Notes: generated by a model not told the origin, from the letters alone. Numbered from the stretch's first letter, positions 33,888-43,608 are shown. The stretch: DNA of 64,000 nucleotides from Sphingobacterium zeae (GCF_030818895.1 NZ_JAUTBA010000001.1:1860001-1924000); one strand, 5' to 3'. Numbers and translations are program-made.

Positions 33888-36800
33888 ATGTATCAAAATT
33901 ATATCAGAAAAAAGGAGATAGCGTATCTGCTATTCCGTAAACTATGGCTTATTATGCGATTGACAACCATAATTATCTTGGTTACTTTTATGCAGGTTAG
34001 CGCTACCACCTTTGCACAAAAGGTAACATTAGAATACTCCAACATGAGCCTTAAGAAAATATTTAGGGAACTCAAATCCCAGACGGGATATAATTTTCTG
34101 TACACGGAACGGCAGATGGTAAACGCGAAGTCTGTTGACATAAAAGTTAGGGACCGTCAATTGTCGGATGTATTGGACCAGATTTTTAAAGATCAGCCAT
34201 TGTCTTACCAGTTGGATAATAAGACTGTGGTCATTTATGATAAGCCAAAAGCTTCTATAAAGTCCGCACCGATGGCGTTTACGATGACCCCAAATCAGGT
34301 TCCTGTAAAAGGACGGGTGACCAATGACCGTGGCGAACCGCTCGCAAATGTCTCTGTGCGGGTCAAAGATAATGAATCTATAGGTACTACCACCAATGGT
34401 GATGGTCTATTTACGCTCACAAACCTTTCGCCCAAAGCGACCCTGATATTCTCCTCTGTTGGTTATGATGCATTGACCGGGGAACTGTCCTCCCTGCGGA
34501 CCGATGGATCGGGGCAGCTCAATGTAATCATGAAAAATAGCAACAGTCAGCTCGAAGAAGTTATCGTAATCGGCTATGGTACCACGACACGTCAGCGTGT
34601 TGTCGGCGCCGTTGATCAGATCAGTGCGAAGACTTTTGAAAACCGACCTGTAGGCAATGTAACGCAAGCTCTTCAGGGAGCCTCGCCCAGCTTGACCATC
34701 CAACAGAAAAGCATGGACCCCAACGATAATTCGATGAATATCAATATTCGTGGGATATCTACCATAAACAGTAATGCACCGCTGGTGGTGATCGATGGAA
34801 TTATTACAGAAGGTGGAACGCTCAATAAGATCAATCCGGATGATATCGAAACGGTGTCGGTATTGAAAGACGCAGGTTCTACGGCGATATACGGTTCAAG
34901 GTCTGCCAATGGCGTTATTTTGGTAACCACCAAAAGAGGACGCCAAAATCAGCGGCCTGCAGTGACTGTCGGCACACAGTGGGGCGTGCAAGAACCCAAA
35001 ATTTTATTTTCACCGGTTGCAGGATATGAAAATGCGACCCTTCGTAATCTTGCGCTGACCAACTCAGGAATGGATCCTCAGTTTTCACCAGCGGCTATCG
35101 CAGACTTATATGCCCATCAGGATATCGAGCGGTGGAACTTGCCGGAAATCATGAAGAACTCTTTCCAGCAAAAATATAATATCAGTGTGGCCGGGGGCGG
35201 CGATAAAAGTTCCTATTTGTTTTCAGGCGGCTTCTACAATCAGCCCAGCAACTTTGTCGGACAGGACTTTGGCATTAAGCGGTACAATTTGCGGAGCAAC
35301 CTCAGTACAGAGATAGGCCGTTTTAAACTGACCTCAATCTTAGCCTATACACGCAACAACAACATGAGCAATACGGCCGGAAGTGCCATTATCAATGCTT
35401 CCAGACTTCCGCCTTATTACTACTATCGCATGCAGGCTGACAATGGAAAATATCTTGTCAACAATGCACTGACAGATCAAAATCCTTTGGCTGAACTGAA
35501 TGAAGGCGGCTATATCAAAAACGATAACGACTATTTTAATATCAACCTGAATCTCGAAGCAAAACTCTTCGAAGGTTTAAAACTGCGTGGTATCTTCGGA
35601 GCGGACATCTATGCCGATCACCGTTCTATCCGTAGAATCCAGGTGCCATTATATTCCAGTCCGGACGCCACGCAACCTCAGGTCTACGTCAATTCAGACC
35701 GTAATACGGAAGATTTTAACGAAAAAGCTTCCTTACTGAACTTTCAGCTGCTCCTGGATTATGACCGGACTTTTGGCAGTCATCATGTATCAGGTCTATT
35801 TGGAGCATCCAACGAATCCTATACACGCCGACAAAACGAACTGAAAATGAAATTTACTGATCCTATCCTCGGTACACCTACCACAGGAACAGTTATTGAC
35901 CCTGTGAGTGCCCGTGTAACACCAAATGGGACACTGCAAAATAGTATCAATTCGATCTTCGGTCGTGCCGGATACGACTTTGCAAGTAAGTATTTTGCCG
36001 AATTTAGCTTTCGCTACGATGGCTCCTCTAAGTTTTCGAAAGCTAATCGCTGGGGCTTCTTTCCTTCGGGATCCCTCGGATGGCGGGCATCCGACGAAGT
36101 ATTTATGAATTGGTATAAACAACATGTCGGTAGCCTAAAAATCCGATCTACCTATGGTGTTCTTGGCAATCAGGCCGTAGACGACTACGCGTATTATTTT
36201 ACCTATGAATCCTATCAGAACAGTTATGGATTTAACAACAAACCTGTTTCTGCTGCAGGATTTAATTATGCCAGTCTGGATCTACGCTGGGAGAAAACCT
36301 ATAATTTCAATGTTGGGTTGGACGCCACCTTTTTTCATGATAAATTGACGGCCAGTTTCGATTATTTTAAAAAGCGTACGGTTGATATATTGATGTCGCC
36401 ACAAATACCTTCCACATTCGGAACCTCCCTAAAGAATCAGAATTTAGGTGAGATGAACAATGAGGGCTGGGAAATCAATCTTAGCTACCGTGCTACAACA
36501 GGCGATTTCCAACACACGATCAATGCGAATATGGGCGATAGTCACAATAAGATTATTGCGATGCCCGGCGATGACCGTATTTCGACAGTCGATAACATTA
36601 CTAAATTGACGCGTGTTGGGCTACCTTATAATTCCTATTATGGGTACAAGATGGCCGGATTCTTCCAAAATATAACGGATATTGAAACTTCGGCCTTACC
36701 GAGCGGTATTGCTGCAGCAGATCTGCGTCCCGGCGATGTAAAGTATGTGGATCGGAATAACGATGGAATTATCGATGCACGGGACCGCTTTGTGTTGGGC

Positions 36801-37325
36801 AACGGTTTCCCGAGGTTTACATTTGGGCTGACCTATAACCTGAATTATAAAGATTTTGATTTTAGTATGTTCTGGCAGGGGGTAGGCAAGCGCGATATGA
36901 TGATCCGCGGAGAATTGATCGAACCATTTCATCAGAATTATTCCTATACCATTTATCAGCATCAACTCGATTACTGGACACCGACTAATATTGATGGACG
37001 CTGGCCACGATTGACTGCAAATGGATCAACAGCGTCGACCAACAATTTTGGGAAAGATTCTGATCTCTATCTTTTCAACGGGAAATATGCCCGATTGAAA
37101 AATATACAGGTAGGTTATTCGCTGCCAAAAGAACTAGTGTCGAAATTGGGATTGCAGCGCGTTCGCTTTTTTATCAATGCCCAAAACTTGCTGACTTTGA
37201 GCAAAAACTCCTGGATAGATCCCGAATCCTCCGAATTTGATTCTAACATGGGTGGTTCGGCCAATAGTGCCCGCAATTATCCGACGTTGAAATACTATGG
37301 CGGTGGATTAAATATTCAATTCTAA
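33888..37325 (+). CDS. SusC-like TonB-dependent transporter with STN domain (system B)
   Basis: This 1145-residue outer-membrane transporter has a long signal region whose hydrophobic core LTTIIILVTFMQVSA ends at TTFAQ. An STN domain follows (about 47-115, NMSLKKIFRELKSQTGYNFL), then a CarboxypepD_reg-like domain (about 137-213, VKGRVTNDRGEPLANVSV). The SusC plug shows VIGYGTTTRQRVVGAVDQIS, NINIRGISTI and VSVLKDAGSTAIYGSRSANG. The barrel ends at GGGLNIQF. A start at ATG 33954 is possible and would shorten the leader. With SusD, a SusE-like protein and two GH76 enzymes downstream, the predicted substrate is alpha-mannan oligosaccharide. The STN domain is expected to trigger the FecR-sigma pair upstream. 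Confidence 0.94.
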   Translation: MYQNYIRKKEIAYLLFRKLWLIMRLTTIIILVTFMQVSATTFAQKVTLEYSNMSLKKIFRELKSQTGYNFLYTERQMVNAKSVDIKVRDRQLSDVLDQIFKDQPLSYQLDNKTVVIYDKPKASIKSAPMAFTMTPNQVPVKGRVTNDRGEPLANVSVRVKDNESIGTTTNGDGLFTLTNLSPKATLIFSSVGYDALTGELSSLRTDGSGQLNVIMKNSNSQLEEVIVIGYGTTTRQRVVGAVDQISAKTFENRPVGNVTQALQGASPSLTIQQKSMDPNDNSMNINIRGISTINSNAPLVVIDGIITEGGTLNKINPDDIETVSVLKDAGSTAIYGSRSANGVILVTTKRGRQNQRPAVTVGTQWGVQEPKILFSPVAGYENATLRNLALTNSGMDPQFSPAAIADLYAHQDIERWNLPEIMKNSFQQKYNISVAGGGDKSSYLFSGGFYNQPSNFVGQDFGIKRYNLRSNLSTEIGRFKLTSILAYTRNNNMSNTAGSAIINASRLPPYYYYRMQADNGKYLVNNALTDQNPLAELNEGGYIKNDNDYFNINLNLEAKLFEGLKLRGIFGADIYADHRSIRRIQVPLYSSPDATQPQVYVNSDRNTEDFNEKASLLNFQLLLDYDRTFGSHHVSGLFGASNESYTRRQNELKMKFTDPILGTPTTGTVIDPVSARVTPNGTLQNSINSIFGRAGYDFASKYFAEFSFRYDGSSKFSKANRWGFFPSGSLGWRASDEVFMNWYKQHVGSLKIRSTYGVLGNQAVDDYAYYFTYESYQNSYGFNNKPVSAAGFNYASLDLRWEKTYNFNVGLDATFFHDKLTASFDYFKKRTVDILMSPQIPSTFGTSLKNQNLGEMNNEGWEINLSYRATTGDFQHTINANMGDSHNKIIAMPGDDRISTVDNITKLTRVGLPYNSYYGYKMAGFFQNITDIETSALPSGIAAADLRPGDVKYVDRNNDGIIDARDRFVLGNGFPRFTFGLTYNLNYKDFDFSMFWQGVGKRDMMIRGELIEPFHQNYSYTIYQHQLDYWTPTNIDGRWPRLTANGSTASTNNFGKDSDLYLFNGKYARLKNIQVGYSLPKELVSKLGLQRVRFFINAQNLLTLSKNSWIDPESSEFDSNMGGSANSARNYPTLKYYGGGLNIQF

Positions 37326-37336
37326 CCTTTTATGTA

Positions 37337-38962
37337 ATGAAACTATATAAGATACTTGTAGGAGGCTTGAGTTTAATGGCAATTCTCCAATTAACATCCT
37401 GTAATAAGTTGGATACGCTGCCAACAGACCGCTTTACCGATGAAAATTTTTGGGACTACGCAGACAATGCCGAAAAAATCGTCAATATGGCCTATAATCA
37501 GCTGTATTCAGCAGATCGTATGTGGAATGATGAAGCCCTGAGTGATAATATTTTTGAGGGGCGCTCAAACACAGACCAGCGTGCAATCCGTAATGGAACT
37601 GCCGATCCGACACTGGGCCGCTTTGGGGCAGAGTGGTCCGATCTCTACGGCGGTATTAAGACCTGCCATGTCTATCTAGAGAATGTGGAGCGTGTACCCG
37701 GAATGGACCCGGCACTCAAAAAACGCCGTACTGCCGAGGTGCGCTTTATACGTGCATTTCTCTATTTTAGACTTGTTAATTTCTATGGCGCTGTGCCTTT
37801 CTTCACGAAAGATATCTCACTGGAAGAGTCCAAGGCTCTCCCACGGACAGAAAAAGCGACTATTATGGCATTTATCCATCAGGAGTTGGATCAATGCATG
37901 GCCGATCTACCGAACAAAGATGCTTTACCGGCAGACGACCGCGGCCGGATTACCAAGGGCGCCGCTTCAGCCTTTCAAGCCCGGGCCTACCTGTATGAAA
38001 GTAATTGGAATAAAGTAATAGAGTACTGTGAAAATCTGATGAAAAAACAAACGGAATTTGGAACTTACGCATTATTCCGCAGTTATCCCGAGTTGTTTAC
38101 TGCAGCCAATGAATATAATGCAGAGGTTATTCTGGATTATGCTTATGTACCTCTTTTAAAAACCTGGAATAAGTTATATGATGCAGCACCGATCTCTGCA
38201 CAGGCACGTTTGAACGGTTATGCACCATTACAAAGTCTGGTTGATAATTATTTGACACTGGGCGGAAATACCATTGCAACGGATCCGCAATATAACGACA
38301 GTAATCCCTATGTCAACCGCGATCCACGCATGGCCGCAACCATCGTCTTTCATGGCGGACAATGGACTGATTTTGACGGTACAACACGCAAGATCTTTAT
38401 CAAACCCGGCTCGGGCACAACCGACAAGGAACGCCTCGACGAATATCAGGGGGCCAGTGCCAACGCTTCCGCGACAGGTTATTACGTAAAGAAATACTAC
38501 GATGTAACAGCAACGGTAAAATATGATGCCGGATTGAACATCATCATGTTCAGGTACGCCGATATCTTATTGATGTATGCAGAAGCAAAAGAAGCACTGG
38601 GACAACTGAATGCCGCAGTATGGGACATGACGATCAGACCTATTCGTCGGCGGGCAGGTTTTGAAGCATCAAAAGCGCTGGACTTCCCGACGACCGGGGA
38701 CTTAAAAACAATGGTCCGAAATGAGCGGAGAAGCGAGCTCGCACTTGAGGGATTGCGTTACTATGATATCATGCGCTGGAAGGCGGGTAAAACTTATTTG
38801 GACGGCCAGGTATTGGGCGCTAAATATGGTGGTAACAATAGTAATATCAAACTGGATATTCGTCGATTTGATGAAAGTAGAGACTATCTCTGGTCGATAC
38901 CACGAACCCAGATCGATCTAAATAAAAATTTATTGCCTAACAATCAGGGCTACTCAAACTAA
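37337..38962 (+). CDS. SusD/RagB-family surface lipoprotein (system B)
   Basis: This 541-residue lipoprotein (lipobox LQLTSCNK, C22) has the SusD domains: an N-terminal SusD-like segment with RRTAEVRFIRAFLYFRLVNF and GAVPFFTKDIS, and a C-terminal RagB/SusD part with LLMYAEAKEALGQLNAAVWD, VRNERRSELALEGLRYYDIM and the ending IDLNKNLLPNNQGYSN. It binds glycan at the cell surface and closes over the SusC protein encoded 11 bases upstream. Full length for the family and no oddities. Confidence 0.95.
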   Translation: MKLYKILVGGLSLMAILQLTSCNKLDTLPTDRFTDENFWDYADNAEKIVNMAYNQLYSADRMWNDEALSDNIFEGRSNTDQRAIRNGTADPTLGRFGAEWSDLYGGIKTCHVYLENVERVPGMDPALKKRRTAEVRFIRAFLYFRLVNFYGAVPFFTKDISLEESKALPRTEKATIMAFIHQELDQCMADLPNKDALPADDRGRITKGAASAFQARAYLYESNWNKVIEYCENLMKKQTEFGTYALFRSYPELFTAANEYNAEVILDYAYVPLLKTWNKLYDAAPISAQARLNGYAPLQSLVDNYLTLGGNTIATDPQYNDSNPYVNRDPRMAATIVFHGGQWTDFDGTTRKIFIKPGSGTTDKERLDEYQGASANASATGYYVKKYYDVTATVKYDAGLNIIMFRYADILLMYAEAKEALGQLNAAVWDMTIRPIRRRAGFEASKALDFPTTGDLKTMVRNERRSELALEGLRYYDIMRWKAGKTYLDGQVLGAKYGGNNSNIKLDIRRFDESRDYLWSIPRTQIDLNKNLLPNNQGYSN

Positions 38963-39034
38963 ATTAATTAAAAAACAAGCGCAAACGGCGCATTAAAAAA
39001 ATGCACGTTTCGAACCATAAATAATGATAAAGAC

Positions 39035-40177
39035 ATGAAATGGTATTTTAAAGTTATAGCAATGGTCGCATTGGCTGCGAGCATCGTTTCCTGTAAAAAA
39101 AACGATATGAAATACGCTGACGCAGAGGTGTCTGCTGTTGAGAACCTATATGCCCCTGCAGATGGAAAAGCTGTCAAATTATTAAGTTCCAGCTCCGCAG
39201 CGCTGTATTTTGAGTGGGAGTCGGCCTTGGTGGCCGACGGTGGGGCAGCTCAATATGAAGTTGTCTTTGACAAGTCCGGCGGCGATTTTAGCAAGCCTCT
39301 ATATACAGTCACCTCGGATAATAATGGAAACTCAAACGGCGCCAATATCAGTCACAAAATATTGAATCAGGTAGCAACAAAAGCGGGGATCAACCCTGGT
39401 GAGAGCGGCGATGTAATCTGGTCAGTCTATGCTATCCGTGGAATGAAACGGGTGTTGAGCAAAGCTAAGAAGGTATTGAACATCAAAACACTGGAAGGCT
39501 TTGCGGAAATCCCGGATGAATTATTTATCACTGGAGAGGCAACTGAGGGTGGGACGGATGTTGCCGCATCTTTACCTTTTAAATTGGTGGGGAATGGTGA
39601 ATATGAGATCTTTACAAAATTGGAAGCCGGAAAAAAATATATTTTTACGGATCGCAAGTCTGCTGAGGGACGTATTTTCTATTCGGAAGATCAAACCAAA
39701 ATAAAAGAAGGTGAAACCGGAAGTAACAGCATTGCTAAGACGGCAGTATATCGTATTCGAATTGATTTCAATGTTGCAGCAGTGACCTACACCGAGATCA
39801 AAAACGTGGGCGTTTATTTCTCGCCATCCGGAGCTGTGGTGTTGGATCTACCTTATCAAGGGAAGGGAATTTGGTCTGCTACAGGTATCATCAATTTTAA
39901 ACAGGAAAGTTGGGGCCGCGACCAACGGTATAAATTCCAAATGGAAACCGTCAAGGCCGGAAAGGCTGAAACCTTACAGCTGGGAACTCAAAACGGTACG
40001 GACAGTCCTCCAAATAGTTCATCAGCTCCTTCTTATTATTTCGTTCGCATATTGCCCAATCTCTCGCAATGGGACGATAAATGGAAATTTGCGGATGCCG
40101 TAGACGGCCATCCAACAAAAATAGCGATGATTTTACAAGGCGACAAAGACTATACGCATACTGTAGTACCAAATTAA
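39035..40177 (+). CDS. SusE-domain surface lipoprotein
   Basis: This 380-residue lipoprotein (MVALAASIVSCKKN, C20) has an N-terminal SusE-like domain, an immunoglobulin-like fold opening AVENLYAPADGKAVKLLSS and containing ALYFEWESALVADGG. Two further beta-rich domains carry the repeating pattern seen in SusE/SusF starch-binding proteins (about 165-260 and 260-380, LFITGEATEGGTDV and GVYFSPSGAVVLDLPYQGKG). It is predicted to sit on the outer surface and hold mannan for the enzymes and the SusCD importer. It lies 72 bases after SusD and 13 bases before the first GH76 gene. Confidence 0.87.
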   Translation: MKWYFKVIAMVALAASIVSCKKNDMKYADAEVSAVENLYAPADGKAVKLLSSSSAALYFEWESALVADGGAAQYEVVFDKSGGDFSKPLYTVTSDNNGNSNGANISHKILNQVATKAGINPGESGDVIWSVYAIRGMKRVLSKAKKVLNIKTLEGFAEIPDELFITGEATEGGTDVAASLPFKLVGNGEYEIFTKLEAGKKYIFTDRKSAEGRIFYSEDQTKIKEGETGSNSIAKTAVYRIRIDFNVAAVTYTEIKNVGVYFSPSGAVVLDLPYQGKGIWSATGIINFKQESWGRDQRYKFQMETVKAGKAETLQLGTQNGTDSPPNSSSAPSYYFVRILPNLSQWDDKWKFADAVDGHPTKIAMILQGDKDYTHTVVPN

Positions 40178-40184
40178 AGGAGGA
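40178..40184 (+). promoter_or_regulatory. Strong Shine-Dalgarno sequence before the GH76 gene
   Basis: AGGAGGA lies 6 bases before the ATG at 40191 and directly after the SusE stop. Such complete anti-16S matches are rare among the other starts in this window. Confidence 0.6.
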
Positions 40185-40190
40185 GACCCG

Positions 40191-41315
40191 ATGAATAAAA
40201 TGATTATACTGTCATCCATAGTGTTTCTACTCTTTGGATGCACCAAGATTGAGGACAGCTACCCGTATGAAGACTCTGTACAGGAAAGCTGGACAGCTAT
40301 TGCAACACAGGTTTCCGATAAGATGATTGCAGGGTTCTGGAATGAGTCCGGGTATTTTAACAATGCGATCAATCAATCCGATCTGGGATTTCAATATTGG
40401 CCCAACGCACATGCCATGGATGTTGTTATCGATGCTTATCTACGGACGAAAGATGCCAAGTATAGTGCCTATTTCAGCAAATGGTTTGAAGGTGTGAAGA
40501 TCAAAAATGGCAATACTTATTATAATGTATTCTATGATGATATGGAATGGAATGCATTGACCATATTGCGCTTATATGAAATTACCAAGGAGCAAAAATA
40601 TCTCGATACGGTATCACTTTTATGGAAAGATATTACCGGTGCATGGGATGAGCAATATGCAGGCGGCGGATTGGCTTGGAAGAAAGATATGCGCTATAGC
40701 AAAAATGCTTGCTCGAATGGGCCAGCTAGCATTCTGGCAGCTAGATTATATCGTTTGACAAAAGATGAAAACTACCTGACCTGGGCAAAGAAGATCTACG
40801 AATGGCAAAAGGCAACCTTGTATAATCCGTCAACAGGTGCTGTTTATGATAATATTAATGGTCAGACAGGTAATGTGGATATGACGACCCTTACGTATAA
40901 TCAGGGAACGTTCCTTGGTAGCGCGGTTGAGCTTTTTAAGATTACGAATGACCAGCTTTATCTAGTTGATGCGCAAAAAATTAGTTATTACACGATCACA
41001 CGTTGTATCGATGGCGGGAATAATATCTTGCGCGACGAGGGAAATGGCGACGGCGCATTGTTTAAGGGAATATTTATACGATATTTCGTAGACTATTTAA
41101 ATCAGGAAGGAATTGATGCAGCCTACCGCAGTAAGTTTGAGAAGTTTTTGGTCAATAATGGTAAAATTGCCTGGACTAAGGGAACGAGTCTACCGACGTT
41201 GTTCTTTGGCCCATCCTGGGCGCAGCCACCGATTGGCAACAGTGAAATTACGGCCTATACAAGTGCAGCCATGCTCTTTGAAGGATTAGCAAGCTATCAA
41301 AATAAATTAAAATAA
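40191..41315 (+). CDS. GH76-family alpha-1,6-mannanase (lipoprotein)
   Basis: This 374-residue enzyme is a lipoprotein (IVFLLFGCTKI, C17) with the (alpha/alpha)6 fold of glycoside hydrolase family 76. The paired catalytic aspartates are D116 and D117 in YNVFYDDMEWNAL, followed by the family pattern YAGGGLAWKKDMRYSKNACS and NGPASILAARLY. GH76 enzymes cleave the alpha-1,6-mannan backbone of fungal cell walls or related glycans. As a surface lipoprotein it would cut polymer outside the cell for the SusCD pair. The gene has the strongest ribosome binding site in the window and is followed by a hairpin. Confidence 0.93.
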   Translation: MNKMIILSSIVFLLFGCTKIEDSYPYEDSVQESWTAIATQVSDKMIAGFWNESGYFNNAINQSDLGFQYWPNAHAMDVVIDAYLRTKDAKYSAYFSKWFEGVKIKNGNTYYNVFYDDMEWNALTILRLYEITKEQKYLDTVSLLWKDITGAWDEQYAGGGLAWKKDMRYSKNACSNGPASILAARLYRLTKDENYLTWAKKIYEWQKATLYNPSTGAVYDNINGQTGNVDMTTLTYNQGTFLGSAVELFKITNDQLYLVDAQKISYYTITRCIDGGNNILRDEGNGDGALFKGIFIRYFVDYLNQEGIDAAYRSKFEKFLVNNGKIAWTKGTSLPTLFFGPSWAQPPIGNSEITAYTSAAMLFEGLASYQNKLK

Positions 41316-41328
41316 TTGAACGAATACA

Positions 41329-41367
41329 AAGAAGCCTTCGTGATCCAACAGGTTCCGAGGGCTTCTT
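41329..41367 (+). terminator. Hairpin between the two GH76 genes
   Basis: AAGAAGCCTTCG pairs with CGAGGGCTTCTT (12 bp with one wobble, 15-base loop). No T-run follows, so it may stabilise or process the mRNA or partially terminate before the second GH76 gene. Confidence 0.6.
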
Positions 41368-41377
41368 AAAGAATTAT

Positions 41378-42569
41378 ATGCAGATGAAACAAATTACTAA
41401 AATAACGACCACTGTATTACTGTCAGGCTTATGCTATCTTACCAGCAATGCACAGCGCAGCAAAGGACAGTCTGCTGAAAGAGCCCAAGAGACTTTAACT
41501 GTTATTTATGCTAAATATTGGAAATGCGAACAACCAGCTGTTGACGGAGAAATTTCCATATGACGAAAGCTTTAAAGCAGACTATCTTGATAATCCCGAA
41601 CAGGCAGCCGGGCAAAAGAAATATGCCTACCTATGGCCATTCTCGGGAAGCTTTTCCGCTGTAAATACATTGATGGAGCTCCCGAAGAACAAAGCTCTTT
41701 ATCAAAAGATCCTGGACCAGCGCGTGCTGCCGGGATTAATGGAATATAGGGATCATTCCAGGGAGCCTGTTGGTTATGCGTCCTATATCAATTCTGCTCC
41801 GGCATCAGACCGGTTTTATGATGACAACGTTTGGCTCGGAATCGATTTTACCGATAGCTATGTGCAGACAAAAAAGATTGATTACTTAAAGCATGCAGAA
41901 GAGATCTGGACTTTTGTGAAAAGTGGTGAAGATGAAAAGCTTGGCGGTGGAATCTATTGGTGCGAGCAGAAGAAAGAGTCTAAAAACACCTGTTCGAACG
42001 CTCCTGCAGCAGTATTTGCACTCAAACTGTTTGAGGCAACAAAAGACAAAGAATATCTCAATGAGGGGCGACGTCTGTATGAGTGGACGAAAGCAGGACT
42101 GCAAGATCCAAGGGATAACCTGTATTGGGATAATATTCAGCTCAATGGAAATATAGGTAAAGCCAAATATTCCTATAATTCCGGACAGATGTTGCAAGCA
42201 GCGGCATTGTTATATAAGCTGACTAAAGAAAAAAAGTATCTCCTTGATGCACAGGTTCTAGCAAAATCCTGTTTAAGCTATTTTTTCCAAACTAGGGATG
42301 GGGAAAATTTCCCAATATTAAGGAATAGTAATTTATGGTTCCATGCCGTAATGATGCGAGGGTATGTTAGTTTATTTGAACAGGATGCTAATAGAACCTA
42401 TCTTGACATTTTCGCTAAAAACCTTGACAGGGCTTGGTACAAAATGAGGGATCAATACGGACTGTTTGATGTTGATTGGACTTTAGAGAAGAAGCAAACG
42501 TCTAAGTGGCTATTGGATCAATGCGCTTTTGTGGAAATGTATGGACGTTTAGCGCAGCTAGGGTATTAG
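41378..42569 (+). pseudogene. Second GH76-family mannanase, broken by a one-base frameshift
   Basis: The signal peptide and first residues are in the frame from 41378 (LCYLTSNAQRSKGQSAERAQ), ending at a stop near 41561. The rest of a GH76 protein is in the next frame and runs to 42569. Removing one A from the AAA at 41522-41524 would restore TATTGGAATGCG and join the frames as KYWNANNQLL, giving about 396 residues. The catalytic DD is in RFYDDNVWLGIDF, and the family pattern GGGIYWCEQKKESKNTCSNA is intact. The long frame from 41508 lacks a signal peptide, so it would not be exported. It could be a sequencing error or a recent mutation, as the rest is undamaged. Confidence 0.8.
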
Positions 42570-42638
42570 TCAAGCTTAATATCATCATTTACCTATGTTA
42601 ACACCGACATAGACATATTTACCTCATTTGTATACTTA

Positions 42639-42754
42639 GTGGCTAAACAGCAACGTTTTGATTGGGTGCTGTCCAGTTTGTCCGTTACTATCTAAACGGA
42701 CAAACTGAAAACATACGCTACACCAAAGTTTTTTTACACCTACTTTTTAGCCAC
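42639..42754. repeat. Nested inverted repeats after system B
   Basis: An outer pair GTGGCTAAA (42639-42647) and TTTAGCCAC (42746-42754) encloses a 6-bp pair (ACAGCA/TGCTGT) and a perfect 13-bp hairpin CAGTTTGTCCGTT/AACGGACAAACTG at 42674-42707 with an 8-base loop. It lies where the mannan operon (+) converges with the DUF3667 unit (-), so the inner hairpin may be a shared terminator. There is no T-run, and the nesting is more elaborate than usual. Confidence 0.55.
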
Positions 42755-42877
42755 CTTTTTCTCCAAATATCCGCTGAATAATACCATTAAATAAGCAAGT
42801 AAATCAAATATTAAGGTAAGCCACGGAGTGTAAGCTAACCCTTTGTTAACAATAACCCACCGGCCAATAGTTGTCAC
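42740..42877 (-). CDS. Possible 45-residue membrane microprotein
   Basis: A minus-strand frame starting at GTG 42877 encodes 45 residues. It holds a hydrophobic helix (TLIFDLLAYLMVLFSGYL), preceded by GRWVIVNKGLAYTPW, with a lysine-rich C-terminus (EKKVAKK) as expected for an inner-membrane microprotein. It begins 18 bases after the DUF3667 stop, consistent with co-transcription. The start codon is weak and I cannot tell it from chance or from the end of an eroded gene. Confidence 0.35.
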   Translation of the reverse strand: MTTIGRWVIVNKGLAYTPWLTLIFDLLAYLMVLFSGYLEKKVAKK

Positions 42878-42894
42878 AATAGTTATACCTCAGT

Positions 42895-43608
42895 TTAACC
42901 GATCATGTAATCAATGGTTAAACCCAGTAGAAGAACCATTACTGAAAATGTGATTAATCCTAAAACATATGCAGCCAGTGCTTTAAAGTAATTTCCTGCC
43001 TTTTTAGCGTCGAAGAATTGTCCTATTGCCCAAGAGCAATATACGATCCCTACAATGCCGCCAACATTAGCAATACGCATATGAGTGACACCTTGCAAAA
43101 TGGAAAATACGGCATAAATGAGCATGCCCATTCCCATGACAAAGCATAGTAAGATTAATATTTCAAAAAAGTTATAATTATACTTTTTAAAAAATAGCTG
43201 AATCCATGCCGCAATAAATACACCCATAATGAGGTTTGCATAACCATAATGCCCCTGTACCCACGCAAACAGTACTCCTGTAGTGGATGGCTTAGCTTCG
43301 TTGTAATGGACATATTTGTCTTCAAGATGGAAGAAGTGCGTGATAATGGAGTATATCAACGAAGTCACAATAATGAATATAATCGGTTTGACTAGCCGAC
43401 TTCGATTTTCCGAAATGTATTTTTTTACATTTTGGCCGGGAGTGATAATAAGTTCTTTGATCGTATATAATATACCCCTTTCAAAATGAAGTACATGCTC
43501 AATTTCATGAGTAATGTAATGTGCGTCTATTCTTTTGAGAACCGCTGGCTGTCCGCAGTCTGGGCAAAATTTTGAAGCAATGGTAGTTCCGCAGTTTTTA
43601 CAGTTCAT
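42895..43608 (-). CDS. DUF3667 zinc-ribbon membrane protein
   Basis: This 237-residue protein starts with a zinc ribbon (C3, C6, C15, C18 in NCKNCGTTIASKFCPDCG). The DUF3667 signature follows: a HEIEHVLHFERGILYTIKEL segment, then PGQNVKKYISENRSRLVKPI, then four or more membrane helices. No function is known for DUF3667. It is common as a single gene in Bacteroidota. The start is clear and length is normal. The gene stands alone apart from the possible microprotein downstream. Confidence 0.92.
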   Translation of the reverse strand: MNCKNCGTTIASKFCPDCGQPAVLKRIDAHYITHEIEHVLHFERGILYTIKELIITPGQNVKKYISENRSRLVKPIIFIIVTSLIYSIITHFFHLEDKYVHYNEAKPSTTGVLFAWVQGHYGYANLIMGVFIAAWIQLFFKKYNYNFFEILILLCFVMGMGMLIYAVFSILQGVTHMRIANVGGIVGIVYCSWAIGQFFDAKKAGNYFKALAAYVLGLITFSVMVLLLGLTIDYMIG

